Positions 27,822-36,037 of a stretch of 64,000 bases of DNA are shown piece after piece. Under the pieces are notes generated by a model, which saw only the letters and a list, made by a program, of their open reading frames with translations, made no database searches and was not told the origin of the DNA. Both the position numbers and the translations under genes were made by a program. Positions within the stretch are counted from its first letter, which is position 1. Each line of letters begins with the position of its first letter. The stretch spans positions 2,108,001 through 2,172,000 of the forward strand of contig NZ_JAPEQG010000001.1 in NCBI RefSeq assembly GCF_026339735.1. The letters are read 5' to 3'. The stretch is from Streptomyces sp. NBC_01669. Lineage in GTDB: Bacteria > Actinomycetota > Actinomycetes > Streptomycetales > Streptomycetaceae.

Positions 27822-30800
27822 TCAGCGCACCGCGTATGCGTCGACGACGGTCTGGACGACGGAGTTTCCGTTGGCGTCCGTCAGTTCCGTCTTCAGCGTG
27901 ACCGGCTTGCCGGCCGCACCCGCGTGGTTCACGGTCGCGGTCCAACGCCCGTCCTGCTGTGCGGTGGTGGCCTGGGTCCAGGTCGTGCCACCGTCGTACG
28001 AGTACGAGACCTTGGCCGCGGTCACCTTGCCGGGCGTGTAGCCGGCGTGGCCCGTGACACTCAGGCCGATCTTCTGGCCGTCCTGCGCCGCCAGGGTCTT
28101 CATGCCGTCCGTGGCCAGGTCGTATCCGGGGAACAGCAGCGGAATACCCTGAGAGTACGCGTTCTCGTCCCGCTTCGAACGGAACTTCCAGGTGGTCTCG
28201 GTCTGGGTGGACCGCTTCCACACGGCAGCGGGCGAACCGAACTTGGCGGTCTGCATGGTGAGTTCGTACGCCGCGTCCTCGGCCGGGACGGTGAACACCC
28301 CGGACGGCCACCCCGACTCGCCGAGCACCTTGCCACCGCTGGTGAGCCTCATGTTGCCCACATCCCCGAAGGAGCCCTGGATACCGGCGTGTTCGCTGTC
28401 GGCCCAGAAGCCCGGGGCGACGCCGATCAGGTTGTCCTGACGCTCGGCGGCGAGCACCTCCTTGCCCTCGGCGTTGCGCGGAGTCGACGGGCCGAGGATG
28501 CCCCGGTACCAGTTCTCCGTGCGCTTCGAGCCGGCCGTGTAGGTGTGCGCCGGGTCGACCATAAACTCGCCCCAGGGGAAGCTGGAGGAGACGTAGCGCT
28601 CCCAGGCGGTGTCGCCCGCCGAGTAGTACTCGGTGCGCTTGCCCGGGACGGCGACGGTGTCGAACGATGCGGAGTAACGCCCGCCGTACGGCCGGCCGAA
28701 GACCATTGAATCGACGTATTCCGCCGCGACACCCATCGCCTCGTACGTGGCGGTGGACCTGCCGAGTTCGCTGTCACGGACCTTGTACGTGCGGTCCGAG
28801 GTGACCGGACCGGTCTCGGGGAAGCTCAGGTTGTAGACGAACGGGCTGGCGGCAGTGCCCTTCCAGCTCAGCTTCACGGGGCCGGCGGCCAGGGCGGCGT
28901 TCAGGTCGGCGGCCTCACTCGCTTCGACGGCGAGGGAGGGCAGCGGCGCCGAACCATAGCCCACGGACGGCTGCCAGAGGCCCGCGGACGGCCGGTGCAC
29001 GATGATCGCCTTTGCCCCGGCGGCCTTGGCGTTCCGCGCCGGGGTGACCACGGATCCGCCGTCGGCGACCTTCACCAGGGCGATCTTGCCCGTGACATCG
29101 GCGGCCTTCAGCTCGTCGGGGGTGCCGGTGCCCGCATCGACGAGCGCGGCCTCGCCGGAACCGTCGAGGTTGACGGAGCCGGTGCTCGCGAGCACCGGGT
29201 GCAGTTCGGCGCCGCCGACGACCGAGAGCTTCTCGATCTGCGGTGCATACGCACGCCAGGCGCTGTCGAACTCGAAGTCACCGTCGCTCGCCCGGCCCTC
29301 AATGTCGACCAGGTAGTTCTTGACGATGCGGCTGCCGGTGATGGAGCCCGAGTGCAGCCAGACGTCGTCCCAGCTGCGGCCGAAGGCGAGGGTCGTGGAA
29401 CGGTTCTCGGACGCGCGGTCCTCGGTCCTCACCTGGATCCGATGCGCCTTGCGGGCGTCGAGCACCACGGTGGTGTCCTTGGTGACGTTCAGCTGCGGGC
29501 GCGCCAGGTAGCCGACGGACTCGACGAGCCTGCCGGTGGCGTCCTTCGGGTCCGGCGACATGATGAAGCTGGAGACGAAGTAGGCGCCGGGGCGCACCTG
29601 GTACACCTGGTCGGCCGAGCCGTCGTTGAAGCGGCGCTCACCAGTGGCGGTGTCGGTGCCGATGACGTCCAGCGAGGAGGAGCCCGCGGCGGGCTTGCCG
29701 GTGCGGTCGACGAGCTTGACCCGCAGGGTGACGGTCTCCGCGCCGACGTACAGCGAGAACGGGGTGGAGACCTTGACGCCGTCGGCGCCGGTGGCCAGCA
29801 CACGCCCGGTGACATCACCGTACTGAGCGGCCTTCAGCTGCGCGGTCGGGTCGATCTGCAGCGGGACCTTGACGGTGGCTCCGGCCGGGACGGTGACACT
29901 GCTCTCGTCGAGCTTCGCGACGGAGGAGCGGACGGCCGAGCCGTCGTTGCCGGTGACGCCCTCGACCTTCAGCGACAGCTTCACCGGCTCGGTGCCGGAG
30001 TTGGTGTAGGGGACGTCGACCGTGGTGCGGTCGGCCTTTTCCTGCGGCCAGTTGAACGTGCCGCCCTGGACGGCGGGGGCGCCGACGACGGTGGTGTCGA
30101 TGGCGGCCTTCACGTCGAGGCGGCCGCCGCCGGTCTCCCGCACGTCACCCGGGATGTCGCTCTTCGCGGAGGAGACGAGGGCCGCCTTGATCTGCTGTGC
30201 GGTCCAGTCCGGGTGACGCTGCTTCACGATCGCTGCGGCGCCCGCGACATGCGGGGTGGCCATCGATGTGCCGGACATCGTCCGGTACGCGTAGGCACCC
30301 CGGCCACCGGCCGCCGCCGCCGAGATGGCGACGCCGGGAGCGGCGATCTCGGGCTTGAGGGTGTGCGAGCCGATCACGGGTCCACGGCTGGAGAACTGGG
30401 CCGTGGAGTCGTCGCGGTCGACGGCGCCGACGGTCAGCACGCTCGGAGCGCAGCCCGGGGAGGAGACGGTGTTCAGCGTCGGGCCGGAGTTGCCCGCCGC
30501 GATGACGAACAAGGTGTTCTTGCTCTGGGCGAGTTCTTCGGCGGCGACGCTCATCGGGTCGGTGCAGTCGGTCGGCGTCGGGCTCCCGAGGCTCATGGAG
30601 ACGACATCGGCCTTCTGGTCGACGGCCCACTGCATACCGGCGATGATCCAGGACTCGGCACCGAAGCCGCTGTCGTTGAGGACCTTGCCGGCGAGCAGGT
30701 CGGCGCCGGGTGCGACGCCCTTCTTCTTGCCGTCGCTGGCCGCGCCGGTGCCGCCCACGGTGGAGATGGTGTGGGTGCCGTGGCCCTGCCGGTCGTCGGT

Positions 30801-31598
30801 GGTGTCGGAGTCGGTGAAGTTCTCCGAGGCGGCGATCCGGCCCTTGAGGTCGGGGTGTTCGGCGTCGACACCGGTGTCGAGGACGGCGACCTTGGTGCCC
30901 TTGCCGTCGTATCCGGCGGCCCAGGCGAGGTCGGCGCCGATCTGCTTGGTCGACTTGTCGAGGGTGGCCTGAACCTTGCGGTCGAGCCAGAGCTTCTTCA
31001 GACCGGAGGCCGAGCGCGAGCGGTTGTTGGTGACGTCCGACCAGAAGTCGGCGGCCTTCGCCTTGTCCGCCTTGAGCGCGACGCCGTCGATGGCGTCGAG
31101 GGAGAGCCCGCGCTTCGCGCCGCGCGGGGTGGCGGGCGCGGAACGGGCCAGGTTTTGGCCGTAGACCGCGATCAGCGGCAGCGACGTGGTGCTCGCGTCG
31201 TCGTAGCCCTGGCGGATCAGTCCGGTGACGTTGAAGAGTTCCTCGTCGACCGTGCCCGCGGCGAGCGCCTCGGTCGCGGTGTCCGGGTAGACGTACAGGT
31301 CCTTGCCGGACTGCCGGGTCTGTACGAGGGGTACGGTGCCGTCCTCGCGGGGCAGCGCGGTGGCCGACGGGGCCCCCGAACGGTCCGTGCTCACCAGGAC
31401 CTTGTCGCCGGTGACAAGGGTGACGGTGACCGGTTTGCCGCCCTTCGCGGCAGCGTCGGCACCGGCTGCCGCGCTGCCGGTCAGCGGTCTCTTCGATGTG
31501 GAATCCGTCGGTGGCGCTGCCACGGACGGCGCGACCACGGTGACGGCCAGGACCGCGGCGGTCGCCGCCCCCAGTGCCGTACGCGATATCGGGCGCAT
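27822..31598 (-). CDS. Large secreted subtilisin-like serine protease (S8) with PA domain
   Basis: The 1258-residue preproprotein starts at ATG 31598 (GGGGAG SD) with a Sec signal ending near VVAPSVAAPP. A propeptide covers about 55-220. The catalytic domain shows Asp241 (KVAVLDTGVD), His273 (RQGHGTHTIS), the oxyanion Asn near 370 (VIAAGNSGP) and Ser445 (SGTSMATPHVAG). A PA-like domain (VTGKIALVKVADGG...AKAIIVHRPSAG) and beta-rich repeats follow. It should be exported and self-process. It faces a regulator gene across 212 bases. A truncated paralogue lies at 3337-3820. Confidence 0.95.
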   Translation of the reverse strand: MRPISRTALGAATAAVLAVTVVAPSVAAPPTDSTSKRPLTGSAAAGADAAAKGGKPVTVTLVTGDKVLVSTDRSGAPSATALPREDGTVPLVQTRQSGKDLYVYPDTATEALAAGTVDEELFNVTGLIRQGYDDASTTSLPLIAVYGQNLARSAPATPRGAKRGLSLDAIDGVALKADKAKAADFWSDVTNNRSRSASGLKKLWLDRKVQATLDKSTKQIGADLAWAAGYDGKGTKVAVLDTGVDAEHPDLKGRIAASENFTDSDTTDDRQGHGTHTISTVGGTGAASDGKKKGVAPGADLLAGKVLNDSGFGAESWIIAGMQWAVDQKADVVSMSLGSPTPTDCTDPMSVAAEELAQSKNTLFVIAAGNSGPTLNTVSSPGCAPSVLTVGAVDRDDSTAQFSSRGPVIGSHTLKPEIAAPGVAISAAAAGGRGAYAYRTMSGTSMATPHVAGAAAIVKQRHPDWTAQQIKAALVSSAKSDIPGDVRETGGGRLDVKAAIDTTVVGAPAVQGGTFNWPQEKADRTTVDVPYTNSGTEPVKLSLKVEGVTGNDGSAVRSSVAKLDESSVTVPAGATVKVPLQIDPTAQLKAAQYGDVTGRVLATGADGVKVSTPFSLYVGAETVTLRVKLVDRTGKPAAGSSSLDVIGTDTATGERRFNDGSADQVYQVRPGAYFVSSFIMSPDPKDATGRLVESVGYLARPQLNVTKDTTVVLDARKAHRIQVRTEDRASENRSTTLAFGRSWDDVWLHSGSITGSRIVKNYLVDIEGRASDGDFEFDSAWRAYAPQIEKLSVVGGAELHPVLASTGSVNLDGSGEAALVDAGTGTPDELKAADVTGKIALVKVADGGSVVTPARNAKAAGAKAIIVHRPSAGLWQPSVGYGSAPLPSLAVEASEAADLNAALAAGPVKLSWKGTAASPFVYNLSFPETGPVTSDRTYKVRDSELGRSTATYEAMGVAAEYVDSMVFGRPYGGRYSASFDTVAVPGKRTEYYSAGDTAWERYVSSSFPWGEFMVDPAHTYTAGSKRTENWYRGILGPSTPRNAEGKEVLAAERQDNLIGVAPGFWADSEHAGIQGSFGDVGNMRLTSGGKVLGESGWPSGVFTVPAEDAAYELTMQTAKFGSPAAVWKRSTQTETTWKFRSKRDENAYSQGIPLLFPGYDLATDGMKTLAAQDGQKIGLSVTGHAGYTPGKVTAAKVSYSYDGGTTWTQATTAQQDGRWTATVNHAGAAGKPVTLKTELTDANGNSVVQTVVDAYAVR

Positions 31599-31810
31599 CG
31601 CTCTCCCCAGATGAATCCGGATCAGGACAGCACAATCTGTCTGATTCCGGAGGCTATTGGTGCTGCGGTGGGCGCCACATTGGCATGGCGACGGGCGATG
31701 CAGGGATGATGTACACGGCGGGTTTACGCCGTGGCCGCTTTCCGCCACGACCGGCCGGCCGAAGAGGGCGGAACGATGTGGAATTGACGCGTCCGGGGAG
31801 GGGTCCAAGG
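31599..31810. promoter_or_regulatory. Divergent intergenic region between S8 protease and LuxR-type regulator
   Basis: It must contain promoters for both divergent genes. No clear palindrome or consensus -10/-35 pair was found. Short in-frame extensions of the regulator run through it but have no SD. Confidence 0.35.
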
Positions 31811-32800
31811 GTGCTGGGAGCCATAGGTCTCGACGGGAGACAGGAGTCCGCCTATCGCGCGCTCGTCGCGGTGGGCGCAGCGGAGGTCTCCGACCTCGCA
31901 CACCGGCTGGGACTTCCCGAGTCGGAGACCGAGCGGGCACTTCGTCGGCTGGAGCAACAGGGCCTCGCCGCCCAGTCGTCCGCCCGCACCGGGCGGTGGG
32001 TTGCCGCGCCGCCGGGGGTCGCTCTGGGCGCGCTGCTGACCCAGCAGCGCCACGAACTGGAACAGGCGGAACTGGCGGCGGCGCTGCTCGCCGAGGAGTA
32101 CCGGGCGGATGCGGCCGAGCCCGCCGTGCACGATCTGGTCGAGGTGGTCACGGGCGCGAGCGCGGTGGCGCACCGCTTCCACCAGTTGCAGCTGGGTGCG
32201 ACCAGCGAGGTGTGCGCCCTCGTCACCGGGAAGCCGATCGCCGTCAGCGGCATGGAGAACGAGTCCGAGGAGCAGGCGGCGACCCGTGGGGTGTCCTTCC
32301 GGGTGGTGCTCGAGCGGGAGGTGCTCGCACTGCCGTCCGGAATCCTGGAGCTGTCCGCGGCCCTGAGCCGGGACGAACAGTGCCGGGTCGTCGACCGGGT
32401 GCCGACCAAGCTGGTCGTCGCCGACGCCTCGCTGGCGATGGTGCCGCTGACCGGCCGGGGTGCCGAGCCCGCGGCGCTGGTCGTCCATGCCTCCGGGCTG
32501 CTGGAGTCGCTGATGGGCCTCTTCGAGGCGGTGTGGCGCGAGGCCATGCCGTTGCGGCTGGGCGAGAGCGGCTGGGCTCACGAGGACCCCGTCGGCCCCG
32601 ATCCGACCGATCTGGAGATTCTGTCGCTGCTGCTGGCCGGCCTGACGGACGCGAGCGTGGCGAAACAGCTGGAGCTGGGACTGCGGACCGTACAGCGGCG
32701 GGTGAAGGGCCTGATGGAGCTGACCGGGGTGTCGACACGGCTGCAGCTGGGCTGGCATGCGTACGAACGGGGCTGGGTGGCCCGCACGCCGCGGGCCTGA
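31811..32800 (+). CDS. TrmB/LuxR-type two-HTH transcriptional regulator
   Basis: The 329-residue protein has an N-terminal TrmB-like winged helix (GLDGRQESAYRALVAVGAAEVSDLAHRLGLPESETERALRRLEQQGL), a central sensor region, and a C-terminal LuxR-type helix-turn-helix (DLEILSLLLAGLTDASVAKQLELGLRTVQRRVKGLMELTGV). GTG 31811 is chosen for the GGGGAGG SD eight bases upstream. It is divergent from the large secreted protease and may control it; several streptomycete exoprotease genes sit beside such regulators, but this link is inferred. Confidence 0.85.
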   Translation: MLGAIGLDGRQESAYRALVAVGAAEVSDLAHRLGLPESETERALRRLEQQGLAAQSSARTGRWVAAPPGVALGALLTQQRHELEQAELAAALLAEEYRADAAEPAVHDLVEVVTGASAVAHRFHQLQLGATSEVCALVTGKPIAVSGMENESEEQAATRGVSFRVVLEREVLALPSGILELSAALSRDEQCRVVDRVPTKLVVADASLAMVPLTGRGAEPAALVVHASGLLESLMGLFEAVWREAMPLRLGESGWAHEDPVGPDPTDLEILSLLLAGLTDASVAKQLELGLRTVQRRVKGLMELTGVSTRLQLGWHAYERGWVARTPRA

Positions 32801-32919
32801 GCGAGATGGGTCCGCCACCGCTTCGGGACTGCCCCATCACCCCTCTGAGCTGCGTCGACGGCGTCCGCCCCGACCCTTGCTGACGGGCGGGACCGGCCGG
32901 ACTCGGGCAGGCTGGTGAG

Positions 32920-33402
32920 ATGGGTGTGTGGCAGCTCGTCGCCGTCGGCCTGGTCATGCTGATCGGTCTGGTGGGCGTGCTGGTGCCCGGGGTGCCCGGC
33001 CAGGCGATCGTCTGGGCCGCCGTGCTGTGGTGGGCGCTCACCGACATGACCCCGACCGCCTGGGCCGTACTGATCGGCGCCACCGTACTCCTGCTGCTCA
33101 ACCAGGCACTGAAACCGCTGCTGCGCCCACGCCGCCCGCGCGAGGCCGGGGCGCCGCACAGGACGCTGATGCTGGGCGGGATCGCCGGGATCGTGGGCTT
33201 CTTCCTGGTGCCGGTGGTGGGCGGGATCCTGGGATACGTCGGGGCGATCTACGGCGCGGAACGCCTGCGGCTCGGCAGCAGCGGCGCGGCGCGGACCTCG
33301 CTCCGTTCGGTGATGCGGGCCACCGGCTACTCCGTACTCGTCGAGCTGTTCGCGTGTCTGCTGGTGACGGGGACGTGGCTGGGAGCAGTGCTCTGGGGCT
33401 GA
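32920..33402 (+). CDS. DUF456-family membrane protein
   Basis: The 160-residue protein has about four hydrophobic helices: two at the N-terminus (LVAVGLVMLIGLVGVLVPGVPG and WAVLIGATVLLLLNQALKPL), one glycine-rich (GGIAGIVGFFLVPVVGGILGYVGAIYGAE) and one C-terminal. The VPGVPGQ and glycine-rich motifs are typical of DUF456. Function is unknown for the family. Confidence 0.8.
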   Translation: MGVWQLVAVGLVMLIGLVGVLVPGVPGQAIVWAAVLWWALTDMTPTAWAVLIGATVLLLLNQALKPLLRPRRPREAGAPHRTLMLGGIAGIVGFFLVPVVGGILGYVGAIYGAERLRLGSSGAARTSLRSVMRATGYSVLVELFACLLVTGTWLGAVLWG

Positions 33403-33481
33403 CCGCCCGACCCCTTTCCCCTGACCACCAGCGTGGATTCCATCCAGGTAGACGGAAACACATCGGATCTCTCCCGGACTA

Positions 33482-33510
33482 TTGACGCCCAGGCGCCCCT
33501 TGCTTACCTT
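33482..33510 (+). promoter_or_regulatory. Predicted promoter of the GH95-like gene
   Basis: TTGACG at 33482-33487, a 17-base spacer and TACCTT at 33505-33510 lie 59 bases before the start codon. A 5-bp hairpin (CCTTC/GAAGG) just downstream overlaps the likely transcription start. Confidence 0.5.
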
Positions 33511-33569
33511 CCGTGAAGGAATAGCTCGGATGAATTGATGCGCCTGTGTACGAGTCGCCAGGAGACGCC

Positions 33570-35963
33570 TTGCCCACTGCACCGGATCCTTCCCGCATGC
33601 CCGGGACCGCCCCCTCGTCGCCGTCCCCCTCCCGAAGAACTGTTCTCGCCACCGGTACCGCGCTCGGCGGCGCGCTGATGGTGGGCGGCGCAGCCGTCCC
33701 CGCCCAGGCGTCCGCGCCGGCCACCACCCCGTCCGCGGCCCCCGTCGTCCCCGTCGTGCACTCCCCCGACGACAGCTGGCGCACCGTCCTCGACGACGCC
33801 GACCTCCTCTGGCAGAAACTGCCCAAGACCTGGTACGAGGGTCCGTACCTGGGCAACGGCCGCCTCGGCTCCGGCATCTACGCCGAACCCGGCGCCACCA
33901 CCACGGCCGTCCGCTTCAACGTCCAGCACTCCGAGGTCCAGGACCACCGCCCCGAGTTCGGCTCCCTCTTCGGCCTCGCCCGCCTGCCGATCGGCCACTT
34001 CACCCTGGAACCGACGGGCACCATCACCGGCATCGAGTGGTGGATGCGGCTGCGCACCGCCGAACTCGAAGGCACGATCACCACATCCGCGGGCACCCTG
34101 AATCTGCGCGCCTTCGTCCACTCCTCCAGCGATCTGCTGGCCGTCGAAATCACCCCGAGCGAGGGCGAGCAGGGCTTCCGCTGGGTCTTCCACCCGGCCG
34201 ATGCCATCAGCCCGCGAGCCGGCTTCCAGAAGCCTCCCGCCGGCTACACCGGCAATCCGCCCGCCACCGTCGAGGAGCACGAGGGATCATCGGCCGCCGT
34301 CCAGCCGCTGCTGGCGGGCGGCGAGCATGTCACCGCCTGGCGTGAGGTCACCCGCGACGGGGCACGCACCCTGTACGTCACGGTCACGCACTCGCACCCG
34401 AGGGCGACGGCCCGCGACCGTGCGCTGCGTACCGTCACCACCGCTTCCGTGCTCCCGTACGGTCTGCTCGCCACGCCTCACCGCGCCTGGTGGGACCGGT
34501 ACTACCGAAAGAGCTTCCTGTCGCTCCCGGACGCCCGGATGCAGCGCTTCTACTGGATCCAGCTGTACAAGACGGCATCGGCGGCGCGTAAGGACGCACC
34601 CGTGATGGCCACTTCCGGTCCCTGGCTCGAACCCACGCCCTGGCCCAACACCTGGTGGAACCTCAACGCCCAGCTGGAGTACTGGTTGATCCATGGCTCC
34701 AACCACCTGGAGCTCGACGCGATCACCCGGTCCCTGAGCGAATTCCGCGACAACCTCTCCAAGGAAGTGGCCACCCCCTACCGAGCCGATTCGGCCGGAC
34801 TGCCACGCACCACGGACCCGCACCTGATCAACGGCGGTGCCACCGCCCCCGTCCTCGGCTACGGCGTCGGCATCCCCGGCCAGGACCCGCCCACGCCCGA
34901 GGTCGGCAACCTGACCTGGGCGCTGCACAACGTGTGGCTCTCCTACCGCCACACGATGGACGAGTCGATCCTGCGCGACACGCTGTTTCCGCTGCTGCGC
35001 AAGGCCGTCAACTACTACCTGCACTTCCTGACGCCCGGCGCGGACGGCAGGCTGCACCTCCCGGCGACGTTCTCGCCCGAGTACGGCGTCAACGCACCGG
35101 ACTGCAACTACGACCTGATGCTGCTGCGCTGGGGCTGCCGCACTCTGCTGGACTCGGCGAAGCAGCTCGGCGTCGACGACCCGCTCACGGCCCGCTGGCA
35201 GGAGGTACTGGCCAAGCTCGCTCCGTACCCGGTCGACGCCAACGGGTTCATGATCGGCGCCGGTGTCCCGTTCGCGAAGTCGCACCGCCACTACTCGCAC
35301 ATGCTCGCGGTGTATCCGCTGTACGAGGTGACGGGTGCGACGGCCGACGAGCGCGCTCTGATCGAGAAGTCCCTGGCCCACTGGGTCGGCTTCGAGGGCG
35401 CCCTGCAGGGCTACACCTTCACGGGCGCCGCCTCGATGTCGGCCCTCCTCGAAAAGGGCGAGGACGCGTTGAAGTACCTCGGCCAGCTCATGAGCCGCTT
35501 CATCCAGGCGAACACCATGTACAAGGAGTCGGGCCCGGTCATCGAGACCCCGCTCTCCGCGGCCCAGTCGCTGCACGACATGGTGTGCCAGTCCTGGGGC
35601 GGCACGATCAGGGTCTTCCCCGCGCTGCCCGCCGCCTGGCGGGAGCTGACCGTCCATGATTTCCGCACCCAGGGCGCGTTCCTGCTCAGCGCGGTACGGG
35701 AGGAGGGCCGCACCCGCTGGGTCCGGCTGACCAGCGAGGCCGGCGCCCCCTGCATCGTACGCCACAGCATCGAGGGCCCGATCGAGATCCGGGACCAGCG
35801 CGGACGGCCGCTGCGGTACGAGGAGGTGGCGGACGGCACGGTCCGGATCGAGCTCCGCAAGGGCGACTCGGCGCTCATCACGGCCGAGGGTGACCGCCCG
35901 GACCTGACGATCCGCCCGGTCACCGCGAACGCCACCGCGCCGCGCTGGGGCCTGCCGGTCTGA
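33570..35963 (+). CDS. Tat-exported GH95-like glycosidase (alpha-fucosidase family)
   Basis: Start TTG 33570 has a GGAG SD five bases upstream and gives 797 residues; a GTG at 33546 lacks one. The N-terminus carries a twin-arginine signal (PSRRTVLATGTALGGALMVGG). The mature part shows GH95-type features: the YLGNGRLGSGIYAEPG motif of the N-terminal beta domain, TWWNLNAQLEYWLIHGSNHLEL and NLTWALHNVWLSYRHTMDE of the (alpha/alpha)6 barrel, and a C-terminal beta domain (WGGTIRVFPALPAAW). The family mostly cleaves alpha-L-fucose, some members alpha-L-galactose. Substrate is not proven. Confidence 0.82.
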   Translation: MPTAPDPSRMPGTAPSSPSPSRRTVLATGTALGGALMVGGAAVPAQASAPATTPSAAPVVPVVHSPDDSWRTVLDDADLLWQKLPKTWYEGPYLGNGRLGSGIYAEPGATTTAVRFNVQHSEVQDHRPEFGSLFGLARLPIGHFTLEPTGTITGIEWWMRLRTAELEGTITTSAGTLNLRAFVHSSSDLLAVEITPSEGEQGFRWVFHPADAISPRAGFQKPPAGYTGNPPATVEEHEGSSAAVQPLLAGGEHVTAWREVTRDGARTLYVTVTHSHPRATARDRALRTVTTASVLPYGLLATPHRAWWDRYYRKSFLSLPDARMQRFYWIQLYKTASAARKDAPVMATSGPWLEPTPWPNTWWNLNAQLEYWLIHGSNHLELDAITRSLSEFRDNLSKEVATPYRADSAGLPRTTDPHLINGGATAPVLGYGVGIPGQDPPTPEVGNLTWALHNVWLSYRHTMDESILRDTLFPLLRKAVNYYLHFLTPGADGRLHLPATFSPEYGVNAPDCNYDLMLLRWGCRTLLDSAKQLGVDDPLTARWQEVLAKLAPYPVDANGFMIGAGVPFAKSHRHYSHMLAVYPLYEVTGATADERALIEKSLAHWVGFEGALQGYTFTGAASMSALLEKGEDALKYLGQLMSRFIQANTMYKESGPVIETPLSAAQSLHDMVCQSWGGTIRVFPALPAAWRELTVHDFRTQGAFLLSAVREEGRTRWVRLTSEAGAPCIVRHSIEGPIEIRDQRGRPLRYEEVADGTVRIELRKGDSALITAEGDRPDLTIRPVTANATAPRWGLPV

Positions 35964-36037
35964 GTCCGGCCCCGGACCTGAACGAGGGACGGCTCGGACC
36001 GGCTGCAGTCAGCCGGTCCGAGCCGTCGTCGTTCCTG

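Noticed and set aside
28995..31709. 904-codon open frame on the plus strand
   Set aside because: Antisense to the S8 protease, without SD or family motif.
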